A DNA stretch of 35,362 nucleotides from an uncultured Pelagibacteraceae bacterium (GTDB lineage: Bacteria > Pseudomonadota > Alphaproteobacteria > Pelagibacterales > Pelagibacteraceae): NCBI GenBank assembly GCA_902527415.1, contig CABZPD010000007.1:1-35362 (forward strand), written 5' to 3'. Within the stretch, counting starts at the first letter, position 1, and each line of letters opens with the position of its first letter. Made by a program: the position numbers and the translations under genes. Shown in pieces: positions 19,635 to 28,349 of the stretch. The notes below the pieces were generated by a model. That model did not search any database, was not told the origin of the DNA, and saw nothing but the letters and a program-made list of their open reading frames with translations.

Positions 19635-20183
19635 TTAATTAAATATTTTAGCACCTCTCGTCATAGCTACTGCCCCTGTTCTCGAAGTACTTATAAGTCC
19701 CAAAGGCTTCAATTTTTTATTCATTACATCAATTTCTCTTCTTAAAGCAGTTATTTGAATTACAGCTGAAGATTTTGTTTCATCTAATATTACGGGATTA
19801 AATTTTTTACAAGCATTTAAGCATTTTTCAATTTTATTTCTTTTGCCTACTACTTTAAATAAAGCCATTTCCTTAAATATTACGTCTTTGTCCTCTCTTT
19901 TAAACTCAGCAACTTTATGAACAGGCACTAATTTAGTTAACTGGAGTCTTATTTGATCAATTACTTGGGGTGTTCCGGTAGTAACAATAGTTATTCTTGA
20001 AATATTTTTAACCGCATCAACCTCTGCAACAGCTAAGGACTCGATGTTATAACCTCGACCAGAAAATAAACCAACTACTCTTGCCAAAACTCCAGCCTCA
20101 TTATCTACCCAAACAACAAATATATATGTGTCTGATTTTTGTTTCTTTGTAGGAATGCTATAAGCTGATTTTGATTTCGGCAT
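19635..20183 (-). CDS. ilvH: Acetolactate synthase small (regulatory) subunit IlvH
   Basis: Regulatory partner of the large subunit; it raises activity and confers valine feedback inhibition. The 182 residues have a short polar N-terminal extension (about 18 residues), an ACT domain starting at YIFVVWVDNEAGVLARVVGLF (about 20-40) with the RGYNIESLAV motif, and a second ACT-like C-terminal half ending with ISTSRTGAVAMTRG. Length is within the usual IlvH range of about 160-185. It is placed 5 bases after ilvI, so stoichiometric expression is expected. Confidence 0.96.
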   Translation of the reverse strand: MPKSKSAYSIPTKKQKSDTYIFVVWVDNEAGVLARVVGLFSGRGYNIESLAVAEVDAVKNISRITIVTTGTPQVIDQIRLQLTKLVPVHKVAEFKREDKDVIFKEMALFKVVGKRNKIEKCLNACKKFNPVILDETKSSAVIQITALRREIDVMNKKLKPLGLISTSRTGAVAMTRGAKIFN

Positions 20184-20188
20184 TATTG

Positions 20189-21955
20189 TTATACTAAGGC
20201 TTTGCCTTTTCCTTTGATTTTGTTTTCCTCTTGATCATTTGGGCCCAAGATCATTTGGTTATGAGGTTTTCCAGATGGTATCATTGGGAAACAATTCTCG
20301 TTAGGATCCACATGACAATCAAATATAACTGTTCCATCATAATCGATCATTTCTTGAATTTTATCATCAAGATCATCTGGATTGTCTGCTTTAATTCCTT
20401 TGCATCCATAAGCTTCTGCCATCTTCATAAAATCAGGTAACGCTTCAGAATAGCTTTCAGAATAATTTTTTTCATGCAGTAATTCCTGCCATTGTCTAAC
20501 CATTCCCATATATTGATTATTTAAAATAAATATTTTTATAGGAAGATTGTATTGAACTGCCGTAGACATTTCTTGCATAGTCATTAAAACCGAAGCTTCT
20601 CCAGCAATATCAATTACTAATTTTTCAGGATGAGCAATTTGAACACCAACTGCTGCTGGCAATCCGTAACCCATAGTTCCTAAGCCACCAGATGTCATCC
20701 ATCTATTTGGTTTATTAAATTTATAATGCTGAGCAGCCCACATTTGGTGTTGTCCAACCTCGGTTGTAATATAAGTATCTTTATTCTTAGTTAATTCATA
20801 AAGTCTTTGAACGGCATGTTGAGGTTTTATACTTTCATCACTATTTACAAAATTAAGAGAATCTTTTTCTCTCCATTTTTCAATTTGTTCCCACCACTTA
20901 GCTATATTTGATTTATTTGATTTGCTGTGACCATTTTTTCTTTTAGCAATTGTTTTATTAATTTTACTTATTACACTCGTAACGTCTCCAACTATTGCAA
21001 GATCCACTTTGATAATTTTATTAATTGACGATGGATCTATGTCAATATGAACCTTTTTTGAATTTGGTGAAAACTCATCAATTTTTCCAGTAATACGATC
21101 ATCAAACCTTGCACCAATGTTAATTAAAAGATCACAATCATGCATAGCATTATTTGCTTCATAAGTACCATGCATGCCAAGCATTCCTAAAAATTGATTA
21201 TCATCTCCAGGGTAAGCACCTAATCCTTGAAGTGTAGAAGTTATAGGAAAACCAGTGAGCTCAACAAATTCTCTTAGAGCCTGACTTGCTTTTGGGCCTG
21301 AGTTAATTACCCCTCCACCACTATAGATGATTGGTTTTTTTGATTTACTTAATAAATTTACTAATTCATCGATTTGATCTTGAGAAAATTTATTGTGAGA
21401 TTTTCCATTTAATTTTTTTTCTTTGTTTGGTTTTTTGTATTTTGTTTTTGCAAACTGAATATCTTTTGGAATATCAATTAAAACTGGTCCAGGTCTCCCT
21501 GTTGTTGCAACTCTAAATGCTTCATGAATAACTTTTGAAAGATCATTAATATCTTTAACTAACCAATTGTGTTTCGTGCAAGGTCTTGTAATTCCTGTGG
21601 TGTCACATTCCTGAAAAGCATCTGTTCCAATTAAATGCGTTGGAACTTGACCAGAAATACAAACCAGTGGAACAGAATCCATATAAGCATCAGTTAATGC
21701 TGTAACAACATTGGTTGCTCCAGGACCTGATGTAACTAAAACTACACCTGGTTTTCCTGATGATCTAGCATAACCTTCAGCTGCATGACCTGCACCTTGC
21801 TCGTGTCTAACTAAAATATGTTTTATGGAAGGATGATTTTTTAATTCATCATAAATAGGTAACACTGCACCACCTGGATAACCAAAGATATGTTCTACCT
21901 TTTGGTCTTCAAGACACTTAAATACAATTTCTGCTCCAGTTAATAATTTTGGCAT
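20189..21955 (-). CDS. ilvI: Acetolactate synthase large (catalytic) subunit
   Basis: ThDP-, FAD- and Mg-dependent enzyme making acetolactate or acetohydroxybutyrate from pyruvate. The 588 residues show three domains: the N-terminal ThDP-activating domain with catalytic E52 in RHEQGAGHAAEGYARS, the FAD domain (about 190-340), and the C-terminal ThDP domain. The usual GDG...NN ThDP/Mg motif reads G452-E453-A454 and ends N479-N480, so the metal-binding Asp is replaced by Glu. Two lysine-rich insertions lie at about 171-188 and 336-350. Everything else is canonical, including GGLGTMGYGLPAA. First gene of the ilv operon. The symbol ilvB would be equally valid. Confidence 0.97.
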   Translation of the reverse strand: MPKLLTGAEIVFKCLEDQKVEHIFGYPGGAVLPIYDELKNHPSIKHILVRHEQGAGHAAEGYARSSGKPGVVLVTSGPGATNVVTALTDAYMDSVPLVCISGQVPTHLIGTDAFQECDTTGITRPCTKHNWLVKDINDLSKVIHEAFRVATTGRPGPVLIDIPKDIQFAKTKYKKPNKEKKLNGKSHNKFSQDQIDELVNLLSKSKKPIIYSGGGVINSGPKASQALREFVELTGFPITSTLQGLGAYPGDDNQFLGMLGMHGTYEANNAMHDCDLLINIGARFDDRITGKIDEFSPNSKKVHIDIDPSSINKIIKVDLAIVGDVTSVISKINKTIAKRKNGHSKSNKSNIAKWWEQIEKWREKDSLNFVNSDESIKPQHAVQRLYELTKNKDTYITTEVGQHQMWAAQHYKFNKPNRWMTSGGLGTMGYGLPAAVGVQIAHPEKLVIDIAGEASVLMTMQEMSTAVQYNLPIKIFILNNQYMGMVRQWQELLHEKNYSESYSEALPDFMKMAEAYGCKGIKADNPDDLDDKIQEMIDYDGTVIFDCHVDPNENCFPMIPSGKPHNQMILGPNDQEENKIKGKGKALV

Positions 21956-21960
21956 TAGGC

Positions 21961-21990
21961 AATCTAGCTGAAGTTGTGCTCATTGGTCAA
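21961..21990 (-). promoter_or_regulatory. Candidate promoter for the ilvIHC operon
   Basis: On the minus strand, TTGACC (21990-21985) and TAGATT (21966-21961) are separated by 18 bases in the 52-base gap between miaA and ilvI. The -10 box is only 5 bases from the ATG, so transcription would start at or very near the start codon and the mRNA would be nearly leaderless. No leader peptide or attenuator-like structure is present. Confidence 0.35.
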
Positions 21991-22007
21991 GTTTTAGAAT
22001 GAAAATT

Positions 22008-22916
22008 TTAAATTTTTTTCAAAAATTTATTTATGTCTTGTGGCTTTAGTTTTATCCAGCTCACCATATTGCCTCTAGCCCAAGTACTTTGTCTTTTGGC
22101 GTATTGTCTAGTTTTTATGGCTATTTTTTCTTTAGTATCATTCAAATCTTTTTGTTTTTTTAAATATTCTCTAATTTCATTTACGCCAATGGCCTTGTTA
22201 GCACTTTTATCTATTCTAACCCTTAACTTTATGAAATCTTTTACTTCTTTTATTGCTCCATTTTCTATCATCTCCCTTGTTCTTAAATTGATACGCGCAA
22301 TGAGTTCTTCTCTAGGATAGTCAATGTAAACTTTAAAGAAATCATCTTCCACGAAGTTTGATTTTGTGTTTTTAAACCATTCATGTAGAGATTTTTTTGT
22401 AAACTTTTTTACTTCATAAGCTCTGATAGATCTTTGAGTGTCTGTAGGATTTATTTTTCCTCTTGAGGATGGATCTAATTTTAATAGTTTTTCATAAAAC
22501 TTCTTTTGACCAAGTTTTTTTTGTAAATCTCTAATTTGAGTTCTTAATTTTAATGAAATATTTGGTATTTTAACCAAACCATCAGTTAAAGCTTTAAAGT
22601 ATAAACCTGTGCCCCCAACAAGAATTGGGGTTTTTTTTCTTTTTTGAACTTCCCTAATTTTTTTAATTACTAACTTAAGCCAGTCACCTGTAGAGAAGTT
22701 TTTTGTAACATTATGAAAACCATACAAATGATGTTTTATTTTCTGATATTTTTTTGGATCTGGTCTAGCTGATAATATGTTAAGCTGTTTGTATATTTGC
22801 ATACTATCTGCGTTAATAATTTCTCCATTAACTTTTTTTGCAATCTTAATTGCAAAGCTTGATTTACCTGAAGCTGTAGGACCTGAGATTAATATAATCT
22901 TGGATTTTAAATCCAT
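22008..22916 (-). CDS. miaA: tRNA dimethylallyltransferase MiaA
   Basis: Transfers a dimethylallyl group from DMAPP to N6 of adenosine 37 in tRNAs reading UNN codons. The 302 residues include the P-loop GPTASGKS (12-19), the substrate motif INADSMQIYKQLNI (about 34-47), LVGGTGLYFKAL (about 100-111), and a lysine-rich C-terminal tRNA-binding half ending with ARGNMVSWIK. It begins 2 bases after the degP stop, so it is the distal gene of the hflK-hflC-DUF2065-degP-miaA operon. Confidence 0.97.
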   Translation of the reverse strand: MDLKSKIILISGPTASGKSSFAIKIAKKVNGEIINADSMQIYKQLNILSARPDPKKYQKIKHHLYGFHNVTKNFSTGDWLKLVIKKIREVQKRKKTPILVGGTGLYFKALTDGLVKIPNISLKLRTQIRDLQKKLGQKKFYEKLLKLDPSSRGKINPTDTQRSIRAYEVKKFTKKSLHEWFKNTKSNFVEDDFFKVYIDYPREELIARINLRTREMIENGAIKEVKDFIKLRVRIDKSANKAIGVNEIREYLKKQKDLNDTKEKIAIKTRQYAKRQSTWARGNMVSWIKLKPQDINKFLKKI

Positions 22917-22918
22917 GA

Positions 22919-24334
22919 TCAGTCTAACTTAACACCAATATATCTTCGTTGATTTTGATTATTATAGATTGCAAGTAAAACTGTTTTTTGATTTGAATTA
23001 AGAACTTCTTTGGTAATTTCTCTTAAATCATCTGCCGATCTAATTTTTTTCTTCTGAGCTTCAATAATAATACTGTTAACCTCTATTGAATTTGCAACAG
23101 GGCTGTTGTTTGCAATTTTAGTAATAACAAGTCCTGTAGTTTGGTTTGGTAAATTTCTATTTTTAATATCTTCTTTAGTTAATGGTCTTACTGCTATTCT
23201 TAGACTTTCAATGATCTCTTCATTATTTTGTTTTTTAGTTTCTTGATTTTTACTTATTTTAAAATCATCTGAGGTTTCTAATCTTCCTAAGGTAACATTT
23301 TTAATAATCTCTTTTTTATCTCTCCAAATTTTAACCTCAACTTTTTTTCCAACCTCTGTTCGTGCAACAATTGCTGGAAGCTCTTTCATTTGATTTATTT
23401 TTTCTCCATTAAATTCTAAAATAATATCACCAGCTTGTATTCCTGCTTTTTCTGATGGACTATTTTCAGCAACACTTGCAACCAATGCTCCTCGTGCTTT
23501 GTCTAATTTTTCAACTTCAGCAATTTCTTTTGTTACATCTTGAATTCTAACTCCTAACCATCCTCTTTTTGTTTCACCAAATTCGATTAATTGTTTAATT
23601 ACAATTTGAGCGCTGTTTGATGGTATAGAAAATCCAATTCCAATAGAACCATTACGTCCAAGTATTGCTGTATTAATTCCAATTACATTTCCTTCCATAT
23701 CAAACAAAGGTCCACCAGAGTTTCCGGAATTTATAGATGCATCAGTTTGTATAAAATCTTCATATCTTGATAAACCAATTGATCGATTTCTTGCAGAAAT
23801 TATTCCAGCAGTAACAGTTCCACCTAAACCAAATGGATTTCCGATTGCCAAAACCCAATCCCCAATTCTTGCTTTATCAGAGTCACCAAATTCAACCGGG
23901 ATAAACTTTTTATCTGTTTCTAATTGTAAAACAGCAATATCCATTAATGGATCAGCACCTAGAACCTTAGCTTTAAATTCTTGGTCACCGTTTACCCTAA
24001 CAATAATGTCATCAGCATCTTGGATGACGTGATTATTCGTAACTACAATACCTTTATCATCTATTATAAACCCAGAACCTAAAGCAGCTGATTGTCTTTC
24101 CTGAGGTGTTCCAAATTCTTTAAACATATCCTCAAAAGGAGATCCTGGAGGAAATTGAAAAGGAAAAGGATTAGAATTTGTTGTGATAGTAGTTGTTGTA
24201 GAAATATTTACAACAGATGGCATTAATTTTTCTGCAAGATCTGCAAAGGAAGCAGGAACTGGTTTGGAGTTTACATTTAACGAAAAGCTAAATGATATAA
24301 CCAGGGTTAAGAATATAAGTTTAATCTTATTCAT
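22919..24334 (-). CDS. degP: Do-family periplasmic serine protease (DegP/DegQ/HtrA)
   Basis: An envelope protease/chaperone. It has an N-terminal signal peptide (basic MNKIK, hydrophobic core, likely processed near NSKPVPA at about 22-28), a trypsin-like domain with catalytic H102, D132 and S206 (GNSGGPL), and two PDZ domains at about 250-340 and 385-470. The second PDZ is divergent. The activation loop between residues 50 and 85 is proline/phenylalanine-rich and shorter than in E. coli DegP, so DegQ-like is possible. The 471-residue length is normal. It lies 1 base after the DUF2065 gene, in an operon with hflK/hflC, which regulate the FtsH protease: a joint membrane quality-control unit. 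Confidence 0.95.
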   Translation of the reverse strand: MNKIKLIFLTLVISFSFSLNVNSKPVPASFADLAEKLMPSVVNISTTTTITTNSNPFPFQFPPGSPFEDMFKEFGTPQERQSAALGSGFIIDDKGIVVTNNHVIQDADDIIVRVNGDQEFKAKVLGADPLMDIAVLQLETDKKFIPVEFGDSDKARIGDWVLAIGNPFGLGGTVTAGIISARNRSIGLSRYEDFIQTDASINSGNSGGPLFDMEGNVIGINTAILGRNGSIGIGFSIPSNSAQIVIKQLIEFGETKRGWLGVRIQDVTKEIAEVEKLDKARGALVASVAENSPSEKAGIQAGDIILEFNGEKINQMKELPAIVARTEVGKKVEVKIWRDKKEIIKNVTLGRLETSDDFKISKNQETKKQNNEEIIESLRIAVRPLTKEDIKNRNLPNQTTGLVITKIANNSPVANSIEVNSIIIEAQKKKIRSADDLREITKEVLNSNQKTVLLAIYNNQNQRRYIGVKLD

Positions 24335-24335
24335 A

Positions 24336-24521
24336 TTAACTTTTAATAAAATAAATAATTATAAATCCTATCAATGCAAAAATAAGTCCACCTGATCTAA
24401 GCTGACTATCTTTAACAAGTTCTAATTTTTTCAACATACTTTTCATTTTTGCTGGAAATAAGGCGTATAAAATTCCTTCAATAAACAAGAAAAGACCAAA
24501 AGCTATAACTAGCTCACGCAT
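24336..24521 (-). CDS. DUF2065 small membrane protein
   Basis: A 61-residue protein with two hydrophobic segments (about residues 3-22 and 43-60) joined by a short basic loop (KMKSMLKKLE), matching the DUF2065 (YjeT-like) family. Function is unknown. The same family is encoded next to hflC in E. coli (yjeT), so its position 7 bases after hflC and 1 base before degP supports the identification and suggests a role with HflKC or envelope proteolysis. Confidence 0.88.
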   Translation of the reverse strand: MRELVIAFGLFLFIEGILYALFPAKMKSMLKKLELVKDSQLRSGGLIFALIGFIIIYFIKS

Positions 24522-24528
24522 TTAAGAA

Positions 24529-25401
24529 TTATTGTTGGATTTCAGGTTTTATATTTCCGAAAAATTTAAAAAATTCACTATCAGGTGATAAAATTAAAGA
24601 AGTTTCACCACCTATAAGAGCTTTTTCATATGCTTGCATAGCTCTGTAGAAAGCAAAAAATTCTGGATCTTGACCAAAAGCGTCAGCAAATATTTTATTC
24701 CTTTCTCCATCACCTTCCCCTTTCATGATCTCAGATTGTTTTTGAGCATCTGCTAAGATTACTGTAACCTCTTTGTCAGCAGTTGATGTAATCGTAACTG
24801 CCATCTCTGCTCCTTTTGCTCTAAATTCTTTTGCTTCTCTCTCCCTTTCAGTTTGCATTCTTCTATAAATTGCATCACTGTTAGCTTGAGGTAGATCTGC
24901 TCTTTTAATTCTGACATCAACAATATTAATTCCAAAGTTTTGTGCTTCGTTATTAACACCCTCTTTAATTAAAGCCATTTGCTTAGATCTATCTTTAGAT
25001 AATAATGTTTGTAATTCTTCTTGACCTAGTACATTTCTAATTCTTGAATTTATAATTGTAGATAATCTTGATCTTGCAACTCTTTCATTTCCAACTGATA
25101 TATAAAACTTAAGTGGATCAACTATCTTAAATCTTGCAAATGCATCAACAATTAATCGCTTTTGATCTGATGCAATAACCTCTTCTGGTGGAGCATCTAA
25201 GTTTAAAATTCTTTTATCTAAATAAACAACATTTTGAATGAAAGGAATTTTAAAGTTTAATCCTGGTTTCATTATAATTCTTTTTGGATCACCAAATTGA
25301 AGAATAATTGCTTGATTAACCTCTTTTACAATAATTATTGATAAAAAAGCTACTACACCAATTGCAACTAATACTCCTGCTAATATTTTTCCAGCTTTCA
25401 T
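24529..25401 (-). CDS. hflC: HflC, SPFH/prohibitin-type membrane protein
   Basis: Forms the large HflK-HflC assembly around the FtsH protease and modulates membrane-protein turnover. The 290 residues contain one N-terminal membrane segment (about 5-27), an SPFH/band 7 domain beginning at EVNQAIILQFGDPKRI, and a C-terminal coiled-coil region rich in alanine and charged residues (about 180-250). Start lies 1 base after hflK. The E. coli HflC order of features is fully matched. Confidence 0.96.
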   Translation of the reverse strand: MKAGKILAGVLVAIGVVAFLSIIIVKEVNQAIILQFGDPKRIIMKPGLNFKIPFIQNVVYLDKRILNLDAPPEEVIASDQKRLIVDAFARFKIVDPLKFYISVGNERVARSRLSTIINSRIRNVLGQEELQTLLSKDRSKQMALIKEGVNNEAQNFGINIVDVRIKRADLPQANSDAIYRRMQTEREREAKEFRAKGAEMAVTITSTADKEVTVILADAQKQSEIMKGEGDGERNKIFADAFGQDPEFFAFYRAMQAYEKALIGGETSLILSPDSEFFKFFGNIKPEIQQ

Positions 25402-25402
25402 T

Positions 25403-26503
25403 TTAATTTGTCGCTTTCTTTTTTAATTCAGGCAAAGGTAAGTATGGAACTACCCCTGAACCTGCATTTTTTTCTATAATTACTTTATCTATATCAGCTA
25501 AAACTTTCTCCATAGTTTCTAAATACATTCTTTCTTGAGTGACTGCTTTCGCATTTTTATACTCATTATAGATAGCTATAAATCTACTTGCTTCACCTTC
25601 TGCTTTTGCAACAACTTCTTTTTTATATGCTTCAGCAGCTTGTAAAATTTTTTGCGCTTCCCCTCGTGCTCTTGGTATTACATCGTTTGCATAGGCTTCA
25701 GCTTCATTTTTCGACCTTTCCATGTCTGCTCTTGCAGCCTGTACATCTCTAAATGCATCAATTACTTGATCAGGTGGGTCAGCCTTTTGCGTTTGAACTT
25801 GTGTAATTTGAATTCCACTTTCATAATCGTCTAAAATAGTTTGAATAATTTCTTGTGTTTCAAGCTCAATTTTAGATCTTCCCTCTGTTAAGATTGGTTG
25901 AATGTCACTTTTAGCTATTACCTCTCTCATTGCAGTTTCAGCAGCTGCTTTAACGGTACCTTCTGGGTCTTGAATTTTAAATAAAAAATTACCAGCATCT
26001 TTGATTACCCAAAATACTGAAAAGTCTATATTAACAATATTTTCATCTCCAGTTAACATCAAGCTTTCTTGCGGAACATCAGCAACACCACCACCTGTAG
26101 AAAAACCACTATCTCTTTCAGATCTAAATCCTATATCCATTCTATTAACCTTAGTAACTTTCGGTGTTTGAACAGTCTCAACAGGAAAAGGTATATGATA
26201 GTTCAAACCAGGCTGTGTAGTTTTTACAAACTTACCAAATCTTAATACAACACCTTGTTCATCTGGTAATACTCTATAAAGTCCGCTCGCTAACCATACA
26301 AAAACTAAAACTAACAAAATTAAACTTATTGATTTTCCTCCTGAAGTTTTTCCTCCAGGTAAAAATCTTTTAATCTTATCTTGAAGATCTCTAATTAATT
26401 CGTCAACATTTGGTGGTGTGGGGCCTCTACCTGATCCATTGCCACCGCCACCTCCACCAGGAGGTGCACCCCAAGGACTTTGACCTTTAAAATCGTCTGA
26501 CAT
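25403..26503 (-). CDS. hflK: HflK, SPFH/prohibitin-type membrane protein
   Basis: Partner of HflC. The N-terminus is a glycine/proline-rich cytoplasmic segment (PWGAPPGGGGGG at 10-21), followed by PNVDELIRDLQDKIKRFLPGG and one membrane segment at about 58-77. The SPFH/band 7 domain starts at RVLPDEQGVVLRFGKF, and a coiled coil rich in alanine, glutamate and arginine covers about 250-320. The 366-residue length is normal. It is the first gene of the hflK-hflC-DUF2065-degP-miaA operon and starts divergently from the Mrp ATPase gene. Confidence 0.96.
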   Translation of the reverse strand: MSDDFKGQSPWGAPPGGGGGGNGSGRGPTPPNVDELIRDLQDKIKRFLPGGKTSGGKSISLILLVLVFVWLASGLYRVLPDEQGVVLRFGKFVKTTQPGLNYHIPFPVETVQTPKVTKVNRMDIGFRSERDSGFSTGGGVADVPQESLMLTGDENIVNIDFSVFWVIKDAGNFLFKIQDPEGTVKAAAETAMREVIAKSDIQPILTEGRSKIELETQEIIQTILDDYESGIQITQVQTQKADPPDQVIDAFRDVQAARADMERSKNEAEAYANDVIPRARGEAQKILQAAEAYKKEVVAKAEGEASRFIAIYNEYKNAKAVTQERMYLETMEKVLADIDKVIIEKNAGSGVVPYLPLPELKKKATN

Positions 26504-26510
26504 ATGCCAA

Positions 26511-26540
26511 AGTATATAGTGTCTTTATTGCAAAAAACAA
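26511..26540 (-). promoter_or_regulatory. Candidate promoter for the hflK operon
   Basis: In the short divergent region, minus-strand TTGTTT (26540-26535) and TATACT (26516-26511) are 18 bases apart, with the -10 box about 7 bases from the hflK ATG. The -35 match is poor. The divergent gap to the mrp start chosen here is only 51 bases, so both promoters must overlap. Confidence 0.3.
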
Positions 26541-26554
26541 GTAATGATACTTTT

Positions 26555-27379
26555 ATGACTGATAAAAAACCTGAACTTAGTGCCGCAATGAAAAGTAAGC
26601 TAGAACCTAAAAAATTCACTAAAAATCCTATTCTTGGAACTAAGTTTACAATTGCAATCTCTAGTGCAAAAGGTGGTGTTGGAAAATCTACATTTGCAAC
26701 GAATCTTGCTTTAGCTTTGAAAAAAGTTGGATGCAAAGTTGGTCTTTTAGATGCAGATATTTATGGTCCATCAATACCTAAAATGTTTGATATTAATGAA
26801 AAACCTAAAAGTGATGGTCATAAATTAGATCCAATTACAAAATATGACATTCAGTGTATGTCTATTGGTTTTTTAGCTGATCAACAAACTCCAATGATAT
26901 GGCGTGGTCCTATGGTTACAAGTGCAATTAAAACTTTTACTCAGAAAGTAAATTGGAAAGATTTAGATTTTATTATCGTTGATATGCCTCCAGGAACCGG
27001 CGATACTCAACTTACATTTTCTCAAGAAATAAAAATGGATGGTGCAATAATTGTAAGTACACCTCAAGAAGTAGCTCTTTTAGACGTTAAAAGAGGAATT
27101 AAAATGTTTGATAAACTTGGAGTTAAGATTTTGGGTTTAGTTGATAACATGAGTTTTTTTATTGGTGATGATGGAAAAAAATATAAAATTTTTGGAGAAG
27201 GCGGAGTAAAAAAAACTGCAGAGGAATTTCAAAAAGAATTTTTAGGTGAAATTCCAATTAATCCTGAAGTGGGTAAAACTGGTGATGAAGGAAAGCCAAT
27301 TGTGGAAACTAACCCCGATCATGAAATTTCTAAAATATATTTAAATTTTGCTGAAAAAATTAAATCAACTTATCTTTAA
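26555..27379 (+). CDS. apbC: Mrp/ApbC/NBP35-family P-loop ATPase (iron-sulfur carrier type)
   Basis: A cytosolic ParA/MinD-like ATPase of the family that carries or inserts Fe-S clusters. Numbering from the ATG at 26555, it has the deviant Walker [11 protein letters not shown] (37-46), the switch [15 protein letters not shown] (64-78) and Walker [11 protein letters not shown] (141-150). The N-terminal MIP18/DUF59 domain found in many long Mrp proteins is absent. The usual CxxC after NMS is replaced by GDDG (204-207), so the canonical cluster-binding cysteines are missing. The frame also has an ATG at 26504, but that abuts the divergent hflK start and leaves no promoter, so I prefer 26555 (274 residues). 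The 3' end overlaps thyX by 20 bases. Confidence 0.9.
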   Translation: MTDKKPELSAAMKSKLEPKKFTKNPILGTKFTIAISSAKGGVGKSTFATNLALALKKVGCKVGLLDADIYGPSIPKMFDINEKPKSDGHKLDPITKYDIQCMSIGFLADQQTPMIWRGPMVTSAIKTFTQKVNWKDLDFIIVDMPPGTGDTQLTFSQEIKMDGAIIVSTPQEVALLDVKRGIKMFDKLGVKILGLVDNMSFFIGDDGKKYKIFGEGGVKKTAEEFQKEFLGEIPINPEVGKTGDEGKPIVETNPDHEISKIYLNFAEKIKSTYL

Positions 27380-28307
27380 GATCAAAAGCAATCATTAATT
27401 CATTCCACTCTCTTTTAGAAAGTCCAGAACTTTTAACATCTACATTTTCACCTTTGATAAGTTTTTGAATAATTAATTTTCCTTTTGCAGAAACCTCGGT
27501 ACCACCAACTCTATAATCCATAAAAGCATCATAAGTTATAGGAACCCATTTTTTTACAGTATCCAGCATAATGTCTGCATAAACTCTAATTTCATATTGA
27601 GCATGACTATCAGCTCTTAATCTTAAAAAATTCATCAAATTTAATAAATCAGTTTTCCAATACCATTGAGTGTAAGTATTTAGTGTTAAATTCATTCTTG
27701 CAAGTTCTCTTGCTAAACCTTTTTTATTTTCATCAATAGTTGATCCATCAAATCTTTCATTAAGCATAGTCTCATAATTACCATAAGTTCTCTCTGCGTC
27801 ACTTTTTAAAAGTTCCAAAACTTCCTCTGCCTGTTTTCCTTCCAAGACATCTCCTCTACCCTGTCGGTTACTAGTTGATTGAGCAGCTAAATTTTCTTGA
27901 GATGGCAAATAAAATTCTTTATCTAGAATTGAATATCTTGCAGAATATTCATTAACATTTGCAGTTCTGTGTCTAATCCATTGTCTGGCAATGAATATTG
28001 GAAGCTTAACATGATATTTAATTTCACACATTTCAAATGGCGTGCTGTGCCAATGCCTCATCAAATATTTAATTAAACCTTTGTCAGTTGAAACTTGTTT
28101 TGTTCCTTTTCCGTAAGATACTCTGGCTGATTGAACTATAGATGTGTCATCACCCATATAATCAACAACTCTTACAAAACCATGATCTAAAGCTGGAATT
28201 GCTTCATATAGGATTTTTTCAAGCTCAGGAGCTGTAACTCTTTTTGTTTGATTGCTTTGAGATTGTTGATTTTTAATTTCTTCTTGTTGTTCTTTAGTTA
28301 ATTTCAT
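27360..28307 (-). CDS. thyX: Flavin-dependent thymidylate synthase ThyX
   Basis: Makes dTMP from dUMP using methylenetetrahydrofolate and FADH2, without producing dihydrofolate. The ThyX signature appears as R112-H113-R114-T-A-N-V-N-E-Y-S122-A-R124-Y, within a 315-residue protein. The N-terminal stretch before residue 25 is polar (glutamine-rich) and not needed for the fold. The frame extends to an ATG at 28430, but those extra 41 codons are the antisense of the tmRNA acceptor piece. The ATG at 28307 (MKLTKEQQ) is the sensible start. ThyX in place of ThyA is typical of many alphaproteobacteria and thermophiles. It converges on and overlaps the Mrp gene by 20 bases. Confidence 0.96.
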   Translation of the reverse strand: MKLTKEQQEEIKNQQSQSNQTKRVTAPELEKILYEAIPALDHGFVRVVDYMGDDTSIVQSARVSYGKGTKQVSTDKGLIKYLMRHWHSTPFEMCEIKYHVKLPIFIARQWIRHRTANVNEYSARYSILDKEFYLPSQENLAAQSTSNRQGRGDVLEGKQAEEVLELLKSDAERTYGNYETMLNERFDGSTIDENKKGLARELARMNLTLNTYTQWYWKTDLLNLMNFLRLRADSHAQYEIRVYADIMLDTVKKWVPITYDAFMDYRVGGTEVSAKGKLIIQKLIKGENVDVKSSGLSKREWNELMIAFDLKDKLI

Positions 28308-28315
28308 GATTGTTA

Positions 28316-28343
28316 TTGAATCTGTTGTAATTACTTTTATATT
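28316..28343 (+). promoter_or_regulatory. Candidate ssrA promoter
   Basis: TTGAAT (28316-28321) and TATATT (28338-28343) are separated by 16 bases, immediately upstream of a small hairpin (28350-28363) and the tmRNA acceptor piece. Transcription would start near 28350. The location between the thyX start and ssrA is right for a stable-RNA promoter. Confidence 0.45.
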
Positions 28344-28349
28344 AATAAT

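Noticed and set aside
21956-22007. Attenuator or leader peptide upstream of ilvI
   Set aside because: The 52-base gap is too short and holds no run of branched-chain codons or a terminator hairpin.
26413-26470. Glycine/proline codon repeat at the start of hflK as a DNA repeat element
   Set aside because: It is the normal glycine-rich N-terminal segment of HflK proteins.
26504-26554. Extension of the Mrp ATPase to an ATG at 26504
   Set aside because: It would abut the divergent hflK start and remove all space for a promoter. The added residues have no family similarity that I can see.
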